From the NCBI RefSeq assembly GCF_024807845.1, contig NZ_JANUEQ010000001.1, positions 806,001 to 870,000 on the forward strand: a stretch of 64,000 nt of DNA, given 5' to 3'. Position 1 is the first letter of the stretch; the number at the start of each line of letters is the position of its first letter. The translations under genes were made by a program, and so were the position numbers. The stretch comes from Klebsiella sp. BIGb0407 (GTDB lineage: Bacteria > Pseudomonadota > Gammaproteobacteria > Enterobacterales > Enterobacteriaceae). Of the stretch, positions 1 to 9,762 are shown piece by piece. The notes under the pieces are model-generated. The model did no database searches. It worked only from the letters and a program-made list of their open reading frames with translations, and had not been told where the DNA came from.

Positions 1-415
1 TCCTCCGGCTGCTTCCTGAGCACGTGCGTCAGAAGCCTACTGAAGACGCTGCTGGATAGTATCCAGCTGTGAATCCTGCATACCGTTGCGGCGCACAAGG
101 CCTGAATTAAACATGCTGATGGTTGCTATCGATTTGAACCGCTTGTCTGTTTCAGCCGCAACAACTGAATACCCGCCGCCTCCGCAAATACCCAGCAGAC
201 CAAGGCGGGCGGTATCTACACCAGGAGACTGACTGATGTAGTCAGCCATGCAGTGGATATCCTCAATGCGATCAGCGGGTTTATCCACGCTGCGAGGCAT
301 CCCACCGCTGGCACCATGATAAGCCGCGTCGGCGGTAATAGTGATGTAGCCCTGCTCGGCGAGACGCTGGGCATACAACCCGGCGACCTGCTCTTTTACG
401 CCACCATTAGGATGT
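1..415 (-). pseudogene. alpha/beta-hydrolase fragment (YcjY-like), broken
   Basis: Reading leftwards from about 415 the frame gives AHPNGGVKEQ, then LAEQGYITITADAAYHGASG and the nucleophile-elbow-like stretch LLGICGGGGYS, which matches YcjY/dienelactone-hydrolase-type alpha/beta hydrolases of about 300 residues. Two lesions are visible. The N-terminal part is lost at the junction with the transposase remnant near 416. An in-frame TAG at 37-39 (probably from CAG) follows TIQQRLQ, and homologous sequence (ASDARAQEAAGG) continues in the same frame to base 1. The rest of the gene lies outside the window. Family assignment is from recognised sequence; loss of function is inferred. Confidence 0.75.
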
Positions 416-437
416 GCAACTACCCTGACACTGAGGG
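416..437. repeat. 22-bp direct repeat, copy 1
   Basis: This copy contains CTACCCTGACACTGAGGG and is identical to 715-736 in the same orientation. It sits exactly where the transposase reading frame stops making sense and the hydrolase frame begins, so it is probably a transposon-end sequence or a recombination scar. Confidence 0.75.
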
Positions 438-674
438 CTCACTGAGCGTGGCAGTTTCGACTATCACGGCAAAGCGCGATTCTGCTGACCACTGATCTGT
501 TGTTTTGTCTGCTCCGGGCACCGGTTTTCCCTCTGATTTAGCCTGATTACGCCAGTTATACAAGGTAGCTTCGGATATTCCTTCCATCTGTGCAACAGCA
601 GTGACGGTCATATTGTAGGGCGGTAGCAGTTTTGCCAGTATTCCGGTTTTTCGTTCAGGGGAAACACGTTTCAT
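420..674 (-). pseudogene. IS3-like transposase OrfA fragment
   Basis: The 84-residue product starts MKRVSPERKTGILAKLLPPY and carries a helix-turn-helix (VAQMEGISEATLYNWR) typical of IS3-family OrfA/helper transposase N-termini. The normal sequence ends at about ATLSE; the last residues (PSVSG) are read from the terminal repeat and give a premature stop. No catalytic DDE part is present. A likely start ATG lies at 672-674, preceded by GGAG. It is a relic of an internally deleted element and cannot mobilise itself. The precise IS name is not known to me. Confidence 0.7.
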
Positions 675-714
675 TTGTTACTCCACACCCTCAAATTGTT
701 TTTTAGAGAGATGG

Positions 715-736
715 GCAACTACCCTGACACTGAGGG
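715..736. repeat. 22-bp direct repeat, copy 2
   Basis: Identical to 416-437 and in direct, not inverted, orientation. It lies upstream of the transposase start, where the terminal repeat of an IS would be expected. Two IS ends would be inverted, so the direct arrangement points to rearrangement. Confidence 0.75.
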
Positions 737-745
737 GCCCCGTTC

Positions 746-933
746 AGGGACAAAATCGTTATCGCCACCAAGTTTGGCTGGAACATTGACCAACAGACGG
801 GGAAGCGTCTACCTAGCCTTAATAGCAGGCGAAGCATATCAGGCAGAGCGTCGACAATATGCTCAAACGCCTGCGTACCGATCGCATCGATTTACTGTAT
901 CAACACCGGGTTGAGGATGTTGCTGCGAGAGCA
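746..933 (+). pseudogene. aldo-keto reductase fragment, frameshifted
   Basis: Two frames together give an aldo-keto reductase core. RDKIVIATKFGWNID is read from 746, and HIRQSVDNMLKRLRTDRIDL followed by LYQHRV is read in another frame from about 835. The characteristic segment after QHRV (normally DP.VPIEDVAG) is shortened to EDVA, so there is an internal deletion as well as a frameshift. Both ends are missing. It is a remnant directly abutting the transposon scar. An intact, different aldo-keto reductase is at 46559. Confidence 0.7.
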
Positions 934-1084
934 GGATACTATAGGTGGCATATTCAGCGGATTTTTGTACATGTAAATAAAATAGTAAAAGGAATGTATA
1001 TTCGAGATAAAAAAGGGATGTTGTAAGATTATACAACACACCCTTTATTTCCATCGTAATAACTGAACCCACTAAATTTCATTA

Positions 1085-3088
1085 CTATTTATAATCAGCT
1101 CTCCGCTTCCAATTTTTCGGAATGAGGGCCTCTCCAGACTCTCTAGTCCAACGTTGTTTAGTTGCTTTAACATAGCGCGTGTCATCTACAAAATATGCGT
1201 GCTCTAATAATATAACCTGTAAACCTTCCTCCCTATTGACCTCCTCAAAAAGAAAATCAATATGTTTTCTCATTGCTCGGAAATCTTCATCATTAGAGTC
1301 AATTTCAGTTTCATCGATACCATTTATTTCATCGTCTGTGTCATCGCTGATGCGTATTCCTCCAGTTGAATTAGAGAAATAGGGTCTGCTCAACTGATCT
1401 AAAATCAGTATACCAGGCACGGGACGTTCTTCTTTTGAAAAATAACGTTGCAAACCAAATGATAAAGCTATATGTACAGCTAAGTAATTTTGGTCAGACC
1501 CAACATCAGCCATTGATAATATCGATCCATAAGGGCCTTTTTCTACAAGACTAACTTTAGGCTCTCTGGAGGAGAATAATATTTCAGCATTTGTACACGG
1601 TTCTTCTTTCGGTAGCATTTGAAATGCTAGATTAGAAAAATTTGAAATCAAATTCTCTGCTCTTTGTAATCTTACCCTTCTGTTATCCGCATCAACAACA
1701 GACTCTAAATTATATATCTCATCTTGCAAACTACTTACGTCTTTTGCTGGTTGTAATAATCTATCATCTAAAGTCTCAAGAAAATAACTGGCTTTGCCTC
1801 GAAAATAAGCATGCACTTGAGCTAAATTAGTTAATTTTTCTCCATCTTGTATTTGTGATAGTTTTGATGCAATTGTCGCATCAAGTTCCCTAAGTTTTAA
1901 ACTTAGATTAATCTCCTCTTCAGAAAGACTATCCATCTGCAAATTAAGATGAGGCTTGATTCTTCCAACCTCACTGCTCTCAGTGTTTAAAACTTCTAGT
2001 GAGTGTTTTATCTTTTGAGCAACTTCGATACCTTTAGTAGTTTCAGATTGACAGATAGGGCATTGTGAAGGGATTTCTAACAAATTTAAATGCTCGGCTA
2101 TCTTTAACTTCTCGTGCTGTTTTGAAATGGTATATTGATAATCGTTAGATTCTTTTAATGTCATCAACATTGCACGTTTTTTACGTTTTGTTTGGTTGAG
2201 CTCATGTAGAATATTTTTTCGGACTTCATGCAATTCTGAAAAATTACTTTCATCTGGATAATTTAAGTCATCACGAGAAGCGGCCATAATATTATTTAAT
2301 ACAGAAATAAGTTCATTCTCGTCTGCATCAAATAAATCCCTCTCAGATAACAATCCTATTTGATGAGCTTCACTTAAAAGAACCCGTAGACGTTGCTTTA
2401 GTAAGCTATCTTTTGAACGGCGAGCTTCTTCTCTGCTAGTTTCAATTTCAAGAATTTTACGAAGCTGACGTAACCGTTTTTCAGCAGTGACCGAAGCCTC
2501 TGAACTTACCCCTAAAAAATAAGGAAGAGTTGAAATAATTGCTTGAGATTTTTTATTATCATCTAAGCCATGAAAAAGTACAGTTTCACTATCTATAACT
2601 TCTTTAGTAACAAAGATGTATGGTGTAATATGCCGAACTGTAGCTTTCTCCGTAGCATATCTATTATCTTTTAAAGAGTTTTCCAAATCACCAATTTGAA
2701 AAGCACGCTCTAAACTAGCCTTTGCTGCAGATACTGTTGTACGCCCTTCAAGTTCTTTAATATTCTTTGGTATTGAAAGATCTCGCCCCGACGTGATATA
2801 CATACAATCACTTGTTTTTTTACCCACGGGAGGGATTTGGCGGCACACGATTAATTGGTCATTACCTTTTGACCATCTTACTCCCACAACAATACAGTGG
2901 CGCTTAATATAAGCTGGCAATTCACATGAAGAAGATCCAAGACAGTAATCAATTGCTTTTATTATTGCAGATTTTCCTGTTCCTGAAGCACCAGTAATGA
3001 TATTAACTTTCCCAACATCAAGCTGAATCTCCCGAAATAAATCATCAACTCCAAAAAAAAAGATCCTTTCTATATTCCATCTATTCAT
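1085..3088 (-). CDS. ABC-3C system ATPase, DUF3732/SMC-like
   Basis: The protein has 667 residues. A Walker A motif GASGTGKS lies at residues 33-40. A long central segment rich in Lys, Glu and Leu looks like coiled coil, with a CPIC pair near its middle (residues about 345) that resembles a Rad50-type zinc hook. A Walker B-like ILILDQ followed by a SRPYFS segment lies near residue 560; Asp-Gln in place of Asp-Glu is, as I recall, usual in DUF3732 proteins. Such SMC-like ATPases form the motor of three-component ABC (ABC-3C) conflict systems. The start overlaps the stop of the upstream gene by 4 bp, so the genes are translationally coupled. The gene is AT-rich relative to the core regions, which suggests horizontal acquisition. 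Confidence 0.85.
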   Translation of the reverse strand: MNRWNIERIFFFGVDDLFREIQLDVGKVNIITGASGTGKSAIIKAIDYCLGSSSCELPAYIKRHCIVVGVRWSKGNDQLIVCRQIPPVGKKTSDCMYITSGRDLSIPKNIKELEGRTTVSAAKASLERAFQIGDLENSLKDNRYATEKATVRHITPYIFVTKEVIDSETVLFHGLDDNKKSQAIISTLPYFLGVSSEASVTAEKRLRQLRKILEIETSREEARRSKDSLLKQRLRVLLSEAHQIGLLSERDLFDADENELISVLNNIMAASRDDLNYPDESNFSELHEVRKNILHELNQTKRKKRAMLMTLKESNDYQYTISKQHEKLKIAEHLNLLEIPSQCPICQSETTKGIEVAQKIKHSLEVLNTESSEVGRIKPHLNLQMDSLSEEEINLSLKLRELDATIASKLSQIQDGEKLTNLAQVHAYFRGKASYFLETLDDRLLQPAKDVSSLQDEIYNLESVVDADNRRVRLQRAENLISNFSNLAFQMLPKEEPCTNAEILFSSREPKVSLVEKGPYGSILSMADVGSDQNYLAVHIALSFGLQRYFSKEERPVPGILILDQLSRPYFSNSTGGIRISDDTDDEINGIDETEIDSNDEDFRAMRKHIDFLFEEVNREEGLQVILLEHAYFVDDTRYVKATKQRWTRESGEALIPKNWKRRADYK

Positions 3089-3555
3089 AACGTAAGTCCC
3101 ATAGCTTCAAAAGTAGCCCTTGTAGATCCCATTTCAGAAAACCAATATGATAATAATTTTATTTTCTTTAAGGATAGACTATTATTTTTAATTAAACGTC
3201 CCACGTTGATTGTCTTTCCATCAATTGTTCCATCAGCATTTAAACTCAATAGACTTGAAATACATCCAAATCTAATAGCTTCAGTTGTAATACCTAATGT
3301 AGAGTTTACCCGCTTAGTTAAATCATTAAGAACGGACGGGTTGCGTTCCAACCAAACAAGCAATCCAGTCTTTATATTACATCCTAAAAATGTTGAATTT
3401 AAGTCTTCTGATAAAACGATAGGAAGAACTAAATAAATCAGAGGAATTTCAGGATTTTTACCAACGGAAGAATTATATGATTCACAAAATCCTGACAATA
3501 GAAATGAGCAAAAAGCAGGATTTGTCTCAGCATATATGTCGTGAGCTATAATCAT
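3085..3555 (-). CDS. ABC-3C system middle component
   Basis: The 156-residue protein starts [15 protein letters not shown], has no transmembrane segment or signal peptide, and lies between the effector-like gene and the DUF3732 ATPase with 4-bp overlaps on both sides. Size, the NPAFCS opening, the hydrophobic [10 protein letters not shown] stretch and the position fit the middle component of ABC three-component systems, a small adaptor linking the ATPase to the effector. The function is inferred from family and context; no catalytic motif is visible. Confidence 0.75.
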   Translation of the reverse strand: MIIAHDIYAETNPAFCSFLLSGFCESYNSSVGKNPEIPLIYLVLPIVLSEDLNSTFLGCNIKTGLLVWLERNPSVLNDLTKRVNSTLGITTEAIRFGCISSLLSLNADGTIDGKTINVGRLIKNNSLSLKKIKLLSYWFSEMGSTRATFEAMGLTL

Positions 3556-4763
3556 TTTCCATCCCTTAATAAACCTTTATAATCAGGATGCCACCCAACT
3601 TTTAAATCTATGGATAATAGTTGATAAGTTCCACGTACATAATAGCTGGCGTTCCAGTTTGGTGCAAAAGAACGTATCTGGGTATGAGCCATGTCAAAAG
3701 ACCATCGAAACAACTGATAACCCTGTTCTTCTTTATAATGACCTTCACAATCTTCACATTCCTCTGCCATTCTTTCATACCTATCCGACCATGTTTCGAG
3801 TAATAATCTATCGTATTGATCTATTCTGGCCGCCATATCCAATCTTTCAATGCACCATTTATGCCGTTGAGATCTTGCTCTCCACTCTTCACGAGTAGCT
3901 TGTGAAATATCGACTTTCTTTCCTTTGATAAGCTCTATTTGGTTTACAATCATTGAATGCGGTTTATAGTCATTAGGCAAAAGTACATTTTCAAAATCGA
4001 CGCTTAACTCATCCCTTTCAAGCTCACCAGATATTTCTGATAACCTTTGTTGAACTTCAAGTTTATATATAATTCTTTCTCTTTTGCCGCACAAAGAGAA
4101 TATTACCTGAAGATCCCACCACTCCAATAATTTTTGACATATTAAATCACGTTTATGCGGGGGGAAATTTGTTAATTTGCTAGCTATATCTTCACTAATA
4201 TTTGATATATTTTTTTCATTTTCAAATATAAAAACCTTACTCAAAAACTCTTTCTGCATATCTTTTTGTAGTTCTAAAAATGACTTACATTCATTATACC
4301 GCTGAGCATGAGCTAATGGCATTTTTTTTTGAGTTAATGATCTTTCATGCTCTTCTTTAACTCGAGCCGCTTCCTCTAAAAGTTTTACTAGTAATAATTT
4401 GCGGTTAGAATTTTCTTGAGTTAAAACAAACAACTCACTTTTATTACCTATTGGTGCAACAGTAATTAATTGAAGTTTTGTTTCATCTAAATTTATTTTA
4501 GGTAAAAGATCTATCCAAACCTTAAATGTTTTCCATAACAATGTAGATGATATCGTTACTGAGGCTGGATTTGGCTTAATAGAATGCTTTAACTGAGTTA
4601 AAAAATTTTCACCATTGGCTGAAATCTCAACGTCATCTAAACGTTCAAGACAAAGAGCGGCATCATCATGTTTGTTATCGAGTATTGCTTTAAGGGCATA
4701 GAGAGACTGGTAATAAAAACCAAGTGCTGCTCCTTCTGCAGCATGGTTCACTGCTTTACTCAT
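3552..4763 (-). CDS. ABC-3C effector, nuclease-like N-terminus
   Basis: The 403-residue protein begins with GFYYQSLYAL, then E40, LDDVEI (residues 42-47) and TQLKH (56-60). The spacing of E40, D44 and Q57-x-K59 matches the E...DD...QxK arrangement of restriction-endonuclease-fold nucleases such as the DUF4297/Cap4 group. The C-terminal half matches what I recall of the conserved region of ABC three-component effectors. It is the first gene of the three-gene operon, with a 4-bp overlap to the middle component. The proposed role is DNA cleavage when the ATPase senses invading nucleic acid; the nuclease call is a motif-based inference. Confidence 0.75.
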   Translation of the reverse strand: MSKAVNHAAEGAALGFYYQSLYALKAILDNKHDDAALCLERLDDVEISANGENFLTQLKHSIKPNPASVTISSTLLWKTFKVWIDLLPKINLDETKLQLITVAPIGNKSELFVLTQENSNRKLLLVKLLEEAARVKEEHERSLTQKKMPLAHAQRYNECKSFLELQKDMQKEFLSKVFIFENEKNISNISEDIASKLTNFPPHKRDLICQKLLEWWDLQVIFSLCGKRERIIYKLEVQQRLSEISGELERDELSVDFENVLLPNDYKPHSMIVNQIELIKGKKVDISQATREEWRARSQRHKWCIERLDMAARIDQYDRLLLETWSDRYERMAEECEDCEGHYKEEQGYQLFRWSFDMAHTQIRSFAPNWNASYYVRGTYQLLSIDLKVGWHPDYKGLLRDGK

Positions 4764-5096
4764 ACTCTTCCTCCCTCCTAAAACCTAAAACCTTCTATAT
4801 CCCTAATGAAAAGCTTTATTGAAAGAGTTCAGAAAATTTTAGTTTTAGATATATATGAAATGAGCTAAGACATAATGGCATTGATGATAACTCAGCATAC
4901 TAACTAAATGTACTTGATTTTAGTAATAAGTTGATATTGCTCCATAAGTTCACCATTTTTTACGATTTATCATAGAAGCAACACTACCTTAACGCTTTCA
5001 AAAAAAATGTTAACCTGTTGATTGTATTTTATTTTTATGATCTATGCTGTGCTATAGCCCTACCTTAAGGGCCAGACTAAAATCGACTCTTAGTGT
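4764..5096. other. AT-rich gene-free stretch upstream of the ABC-3C operon
   Basis: This holds the presumed promoter of the minus-strand ABC-3C operon (near 4770-4900) and the sequence downstream of the broken integrase. No ORF, tRNA fragment or convincing terminator was found. The small palindrome CCTTAAGG lies near 5063. Confidence 0.5.
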
Positions 5097-6319
5097 TTAC
5101 GCTTGCAAGCCTCTATTGATGATTTGGTGAACTTTATCATGCTCTAACTTATCTATACTATCCCCGTACCATTGCATCATCTTCCTCCGCCCATCCAGAC
5201 ACAACGCATGGTTGTACGTCCCATATATCGCGTTCTTATCGACATGCGCAAGCTGGGTTTCAATCCATGCCGTATTGAACCCTTCCTCATGCAAAATCGT
5301 ACTCATCGTGTGGTGGAAACCATGCCCCGTTACCTTCCCTGTATATCCAATCCGCTTGAACACCTGATTAATACTCGCTTCGCTCATCGTTTTGCGAGGA
5401 TCATTACGCCCAGGAAACACCATAGGATATAGCCCAGACATCACTTTAAGCTGCTGTACGATCTTTAGCGCTTGGGTAGAGAGAGGTACAAGGTGAGGCC
5501 GTTTCATCTTCATTCGATCGGCAGGAATTTCCCACACCGCTTTCTCAAGATCAAACTCACTCCAGAAAGCCCCTCGAAGCTCGCCGGTGCGAACTCCCGT
5601 AAGGATCAGCAAACGTGCGGCAAGAACAACTAACGGGCTGCCTGTATAGTCTGAGAGAGCTTTAAAGAAGTCTGGTAACTCCTCAACTGTAAGGAAGGGA
5701 TAATACTTCGATTCATGTCCTGACATCGCGCTGGTTAGATCCGCTGCAGGATTGTATTCCGCACGACCAGTAACGATGCCGTAACGAAAGACTTCGCTGC
5801 AGCGCTGGCGAACCTTCTTGCCTTCTCTGTCGCACCACAGCTTTCCATTCGGCGCAGCACATTCAGCAGAACAAGAGGCTTAATTTCGTCGACAGGTCGC
5901 TGACAGATATAGGGGAAAATATCTTTATTAAAGGCCTCCAGAATGTCAGAAGCATACCCTTCTGACCATCTGCTCACCTTCGTACGGTGCCACTCAAGCG
6001 TTACAGACAGGAACGTATTATTGAGTTGCACATCGCGAACCAGCTTTTCTTCTTTCTTGGCAAACGATGGTTCGATACCCTCAGCCAGCTTTTTCTTGGC
6101 TTCATTACGCAGTGCCCTCGCTTGTGCAAGGGACACTGCTGGATAGACCCCAAAAGCCATACGCTTCTCTATTCCATTGAAGCGATATTTTATCTGACAG
6201 TATCGTGAACCAGAGGGAACAACCTCAAGATACAAACCAGCACCATCTGCCAGCTTGTAGGCTTTCTCTCTAGGTTTAGCTGCATCTACCTGTCGCACAT
6301 TTAGCTTCATTGGGGGCAT
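5097..6319 (-). pseudogene. P4-type tyrosine integrase, frameshifted and active-site mutated
   Basis: The N-terminal part (5735-6319) starts MPPMKLNVRQVDAAKPREKA with the arm-binding motif KLADGAGLYLEV. The C-terminal part (up to about 5815) holds the first catalytic Arg (LTGVRTGELR) and the tyrosine region (GTYNHA). The parts are in different frames: sequence such as VRQRCSEVFRYGIVTGRAEY continues only after a one-base shift near 5800-5815. The HxxR box reads HGFHH where P4-family integrases have HGFRH, so the second catalytic Arg is His (CGC to CAC). Either lesion should stop recombination. The intact gene would encode about 405 residues. It marks an island that can no longer excise with its own enzyme. 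Confidence 0.85.
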
Positions 6320-6739
6320 CGCCCTGGACCGAACACAGAATTCCCCCAGTTATGTCCCCAACTGTAACTTGATTCCGGTTGAGTCCAGTTTGATAACAGG
6401 AGATAAAATACAGGCTAGAAACAGCATGATACGGGCTTTAAGTTGATTTCGGTAGACTTGGGAAGAGTTTGAACTGGTGCGATACTAGGAACAAAACACA
6501 ACCAATCAGATTATTGAATTATATGTAATTTTCCATGTTATTCTTTGATAGACATCCCCAAAAGTACCCCCGTAAGATTTTCTGCTCCACCACCAGATCA
6601 CAAAAAAGCTTTGGCGTGGTAATCACACGCTTACGAGGTACCTATTAGGTCGAAATTCTAAGTTACAGAAGATACTTACAAACAATTAAACTCATTCAGC
6701 AGAAGAATTCACCAATATGTATATAGTTAGTCTCTTTCA
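6320..6739. other. gene-free stretch beside the dead integrase
   Basis: P4-like integrases usually sit beside their attachment site. I searched this stretch for a tRNA 3' end, a repeat matching elsewhere in the island, or a terminator and found none. It is AT-rich in its right half and carries no credible ORF. Confidence 0.5.
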
Positions 6740-7645
6740 TCAGCATTCTTTGAGATCTTCTACCAAGGCTTGATTATACAGAGCAAACCGTAACAGCTTT
6801 ACAACAACCAGTTCTAAAAATTCATTAACCTGCTCAAAGTTTTTAAGACTACTATCAATTTCATAGTTGTTACCATGTGCGATATTGCTTCTCAAAGCAT
6901 ATAATTTCGACCATAGTTTTTTACTGTTCATATTTCCAAAGAATGAAGCATGGTCAACAGCCCCATTTAAATTAAATAATAAACTAATCTTTCTCTCAAG
7001 TTGTTTTGTAATACTTAAACCATCTTGGTTTGTTAATAATGCCTCAAGAATAGAGAAATAAGAAAGAGTTAGCAAGCTACTGTTCCTTATTATATAAGTT
7101 GTATTTTTATACAACTCAAGAATTCGCTTGTAATGGTTTTCACCCCCCAATGAAACCACACAATTAAATATCTTAGACAATTCGTCTAAATCTTTTTTAT
7201 AGTAAGTTGTTGTTTCCCTTTGAGTTTGTTCCCCCATCCAGTATAGCCCTTCATTCGACATCATTGAATACATAGCTAGGGAATTATGATTTGTATCAGC
7301 ATAAACACCATTCATGCCCAATAAAATTTTGGGCTGCATCAATGCACAAGCCAACTCTAAATCTGGTATTAATTTATTAAATCCATTATACAATATAATG
7401 TAGGGTGTAAAGGTTTCATCAGATTGCCATGATACCGAACCATCGATTTCTGAAACGCTTTTCTTCGCTCCTAAAGGAATAATCAATTTAGAAAAATACC
7501 CGGCATCCTTTATCATTTTCTGGAATGCAGTCTTTTCAAACTCAGTGCCTTTAGAAATTGTTATAGTTTCAGAAAGTTTAAAAGGAAGGCATTCTTCAGC
7601 AATAGCGATATTTGATGTTATTATTAGAAATCCAGTATCATTCAT
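6740..7645 (-). CDS. HEPN-domain protein, possible RNase
   Basis: The 301-residue soluble protein has no signal peptide or membrane segment. Its C-terminal third is helical and contains LRSNIAHG; R252 and H257 make the R-x4-H signature of HEPN nucleases and match the Apea-like wording RSxIAHG. The preceding LSYFSILEALL (about residues 195-210) is the matching first HEPN helix. The N-terminal half is unassigned. The setting between two integrases and beside other defence-like genes suggests a role in phage or plasmid defence. No antitoxin-like partner is adjacent. The HEPN call is from motif and helix pattern; RNase activity is inferred. Confidence 0.6.
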   Translation of the reverse strand: MNDTGFLIITSNIAIAEECLPFKLSETITISKGTEFEKTAFQKMIKDAGYFSKLIIPLGAKKSVSEIDGSVSWQSDETFTPYIILYNGFNKLIPDLELACALMQPKILLGMNGVYADTNHNSLAMYSMMSNEGLYWMGEQTQRETTTYYKKDLDELSKIFNCVVSLGGENHYKRILELYKNTTYIIRNSSLLTLSYFSILEALLTNQDGLSITKQLERKISLLFNLNGAVDHASFFGNMNSKKLWSKLYALRSNIAHGNNYEIDSSLKNFEQVNEFLELVVVKLLRFALYNQALVEDLKEC

Positions 7646-7806
7646 TTATAAAACCCCTTTAGAATGTTTCATTATTTCACAATGCATCATAACACTAAAT
7701 GAATAAAAACAGGAACTCCCAAATGAACGTAAATATTGCTTAGCACTGCGAAAATTAGAATGCCGCCAGAACACGGCCTTCATGACATACTAAAAATGTA
7801 GTTGAC

Positions 7807-8823
7807 CTATTTTGTATACCTGATAGACATTAAATACCTTAGAAGCAAGAAATCATCTGGTGCTTGTATATCTAAGTAACCATCTTCTTTCATATAACAT
7901 TGAGCAATTCGCTCATGTCCTAACGCTTCTGGAGGTAACGGGTGAGTCGCGAATGAGTTATGGAGCACATATAGCCCATCCAGAAGGTGCTCTCTGTATT
8001 CATTTTTTTGAGCCGTGTTGACTTTTGGAAAAATAGAATCCTCCGCAGGTGTGAAGGTCTGAAAAACAATAGGTGCAGATGGATTATCTGCTAGAGCCCT
8101 TAATTTCCCCCAAGTAGCCAAACTGCTATAAATCACAGCGCTAACATCCGAGAATTCTGGTGTACAAAATAACCCCATGTCAATTTCAGTATTTTCATTT
8201 TTTATAGCTGTATTAACATTATAAGAAATTACTTCTTTTGCATTGGTTGCTATCGTTGCTTCTTCATCATGATATAAACCGTACATTGCAGCAAAAATCG
8301 GTCTACTGGCTGCAAAATGAGAGAAAGGTCTATCAAATGATGCAATTGCAATTACAAACGGTTTATTCTTACAATGCTCTAATTTTGAATAACGGTCTCT
8401 TAACTTCCTCACTTTACTCATAAAACTATTTGTTAATCGAATAGCTGCCTGAGAGTTGAATTCGTTAAAATCCCCAGGCTTGGCATTACTATCAAAACTA
8501 TGGGCTGGCTGCCCTCCTGCTGCCGGTAATGCAATAGTTGCTTCAATACAAAACTCATGTTCTTTGACCATTACAAAATCAGGTGCGTCAAATGAAAAAT
8601 CAGAAACATGCCCTAATTCTTTCATGTATGCGTGCAAGTACAGTTCCCATAGACAAGGCTCAAAAGTAGTCTGGAATTCTTTTACAAATTTATTATCTCT
8701 GTCCTGAAAATCTCTTGCCCACTCACTTAACACATCACGTTCAGCCCAATATTCTTCTTCTTTTATTAATTTATATATTGGGTGCTGTTTATCTAAATCA
8801 ACCACATCTGTAAATAAATTCAT
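7807..8823 (-). CDS. uncharacterised island protein, possible REase-like fold
   Basis: I do not recognise this 338-residue family with confidence. It is acidic and soluble with no signal peptide. The N-terminal third has WELYLHAYMKELG, then SFDAPDFVMV and FCIEATIAL; E60, P81-D82 and E94 follow the E...PD...ExK order of restriction-endonuclease-like nucleases, although the final position is Thr rather than Lys. The stretch KPFVIAIASFDRPF and FCTPEFSDVSAVIYSS further on look like a core alpha/beta fold. It stands alone, 160 bp from the HEPN gene and on the same strand. A nuclease role is possible but not demonstrated. Confidence 0.5.
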   Translation of the reverse strand: MNLFTDVVDLDKQHPIYKLIKEEEYWAERDVLSEWARDFQDRDNKFVKEFQTTFEPCLWELYLHAYMKELGHVSDFSFDAPDFVMVKEHEFCIEATIALPAAGGQPAHSFDSNAKPGDFNEFNSQAAIRLTNSFMSKVRKLRDRYSKLEHCKNKPFVIAIASFDRPFSHFAASRPIFAAMYGLYHDEEATIATNAKEVISYNVNTAIKNENTEIDMGLFCTPEFSDVSAVIYSSLATWGKLRALADNPSAPIVFQTFTPAEDSIFPKVNTAQKNEYREHLLDGLYVLHNSFATHPLPPEALGHERIAQCYMKEDGYLDIQAPDDFLLLRYLMSIRYTK

Positions 8824-9102
8824 TTTAATTCCTTAGAAGAAACGCAGCGAATGAACTGTAAATTCATATAGGTAATTTATAAATCTGTGATAATTGCCTG
8901 TGTATACTCATCAACTGTACTGCTATGTTTCATTCATTTCCATTACTATCTCTCCTCATTTTTGCGAAAAAAAGTACTGTAATGTGTTACACAAATTAGC
9001 AAATCATACCGTTCTCTATGAAATAAAATTCTCTTAACAATTTACTTTTCCAAAATTGACTCTTTACATGGCTGGTCAAGGTTCAAAGGGATAACGCTTA
9101 AG

Positions 9103-9297
9103 TTACAGATGGAAGCAACTGTAACTTAGAGCGCGTACACAAAAAAAACCCGCTGGCGGTGCCGGTGGGTGACAAGTTTTGACAGGTGCATCCAACGATG
9201 CTGTACCTGAAGTTTTCTGAAGCGGTAGCGGTTGACACTTTCTCTTGGTAAGCCATAACAAGCTGAAACCTGCCCTGCTTCGCATCAGGACTAACAA
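9103..9297 (-). pseudogene. Ash/Icd-like P4 satellite remnant
   Basis: The C-terminal part reads CHPPAPPAGFFCVRALSYS, close to the PPAPPAGFF motif that recurs in Ash/Icd-like proteins of P4-type satellites. The upstream part does not look like a normal N-terminus and no good ribosome site is seen. I treat it as a relic that shows the ancestry of the island rather than as a working gene. Confidence 0.4.
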
Positions 9298-9452
9298 AAG
9301 CTAACCGCCGGGTTCAACAAATCTCAACTGCAACCTTTACACATTGGCTTCAGCTTTTGCTTGTGGGCGTTAGGATTCATTAGGTTGGATTGACACTTTT
9401 CCCTGTTTCTCGCGAAAAAGTGTCAAGTTAAAGGGGTTTAGTCTGGAGGGGT

Positions 9453-9614
9453 TTACAGTTTTTCGCCTGCCAGCAGACAGAGCGACATTAACCCTGTTTC
9501 GTTCCAGTCGTCATGGATATCGGGACGCACTGTGGCAACATAGGCCAGCTCGGAACGGAGGAAACGTAAAGCGCCCGCTACACAGTCTTTGCCATAGGAA
9601 TCGAACTTAACACC
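9453..9614 (-). pseudogene. C-terminal remnant of a small phage-type protein
   Basis: An open frame gives FDSYGKDCVAGALRFLRSEL, then a tail ending DDWNETGLMSLCLLAGEKL and a stop at 9453. It has no start codon and is closed by an upstream TAA, so it is the truncated end of a larger gene. Codon use and composition are protein-like. It resembles small ORFs of P4-like prophages in general character, but I cannot name the family. Confidence 0.35.
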
Positions 9615-9762
9615 TTAATGCGACACGAAATAAACAAAACTCGCTAGACCAGATAACATTCTGTGTCGAGCATCAGTTTTCTAGCGTCACTTGTCGACAT
9701 TCACACTATCTTTCCTCTGATTAAGTTGGTTGTATTGAGCATAAAAATAACATCCAAAATAA

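Larger units (their letters stand above)
8824..9762. other. P4-satellite debris between island genes
   Basis: There is no intact gene in this 0.94-kb stretch. It contains two degraded reading frames, described separately at 9103-9297 and 9453-9614, set in sequence typical of P4-like satellite prophages. The left part (8824-9060) is AT-rich and is the likely promoter region of the minus-strand gene ending at 7807. Confidence 0.5.

Noticed and set aside
6320-6739. tRNA or tmRNA fragment as attachment site for the P4-type integrase
   Set aside because: No cloverleaf 3' half or CCA-like end could be recognised on either strand.
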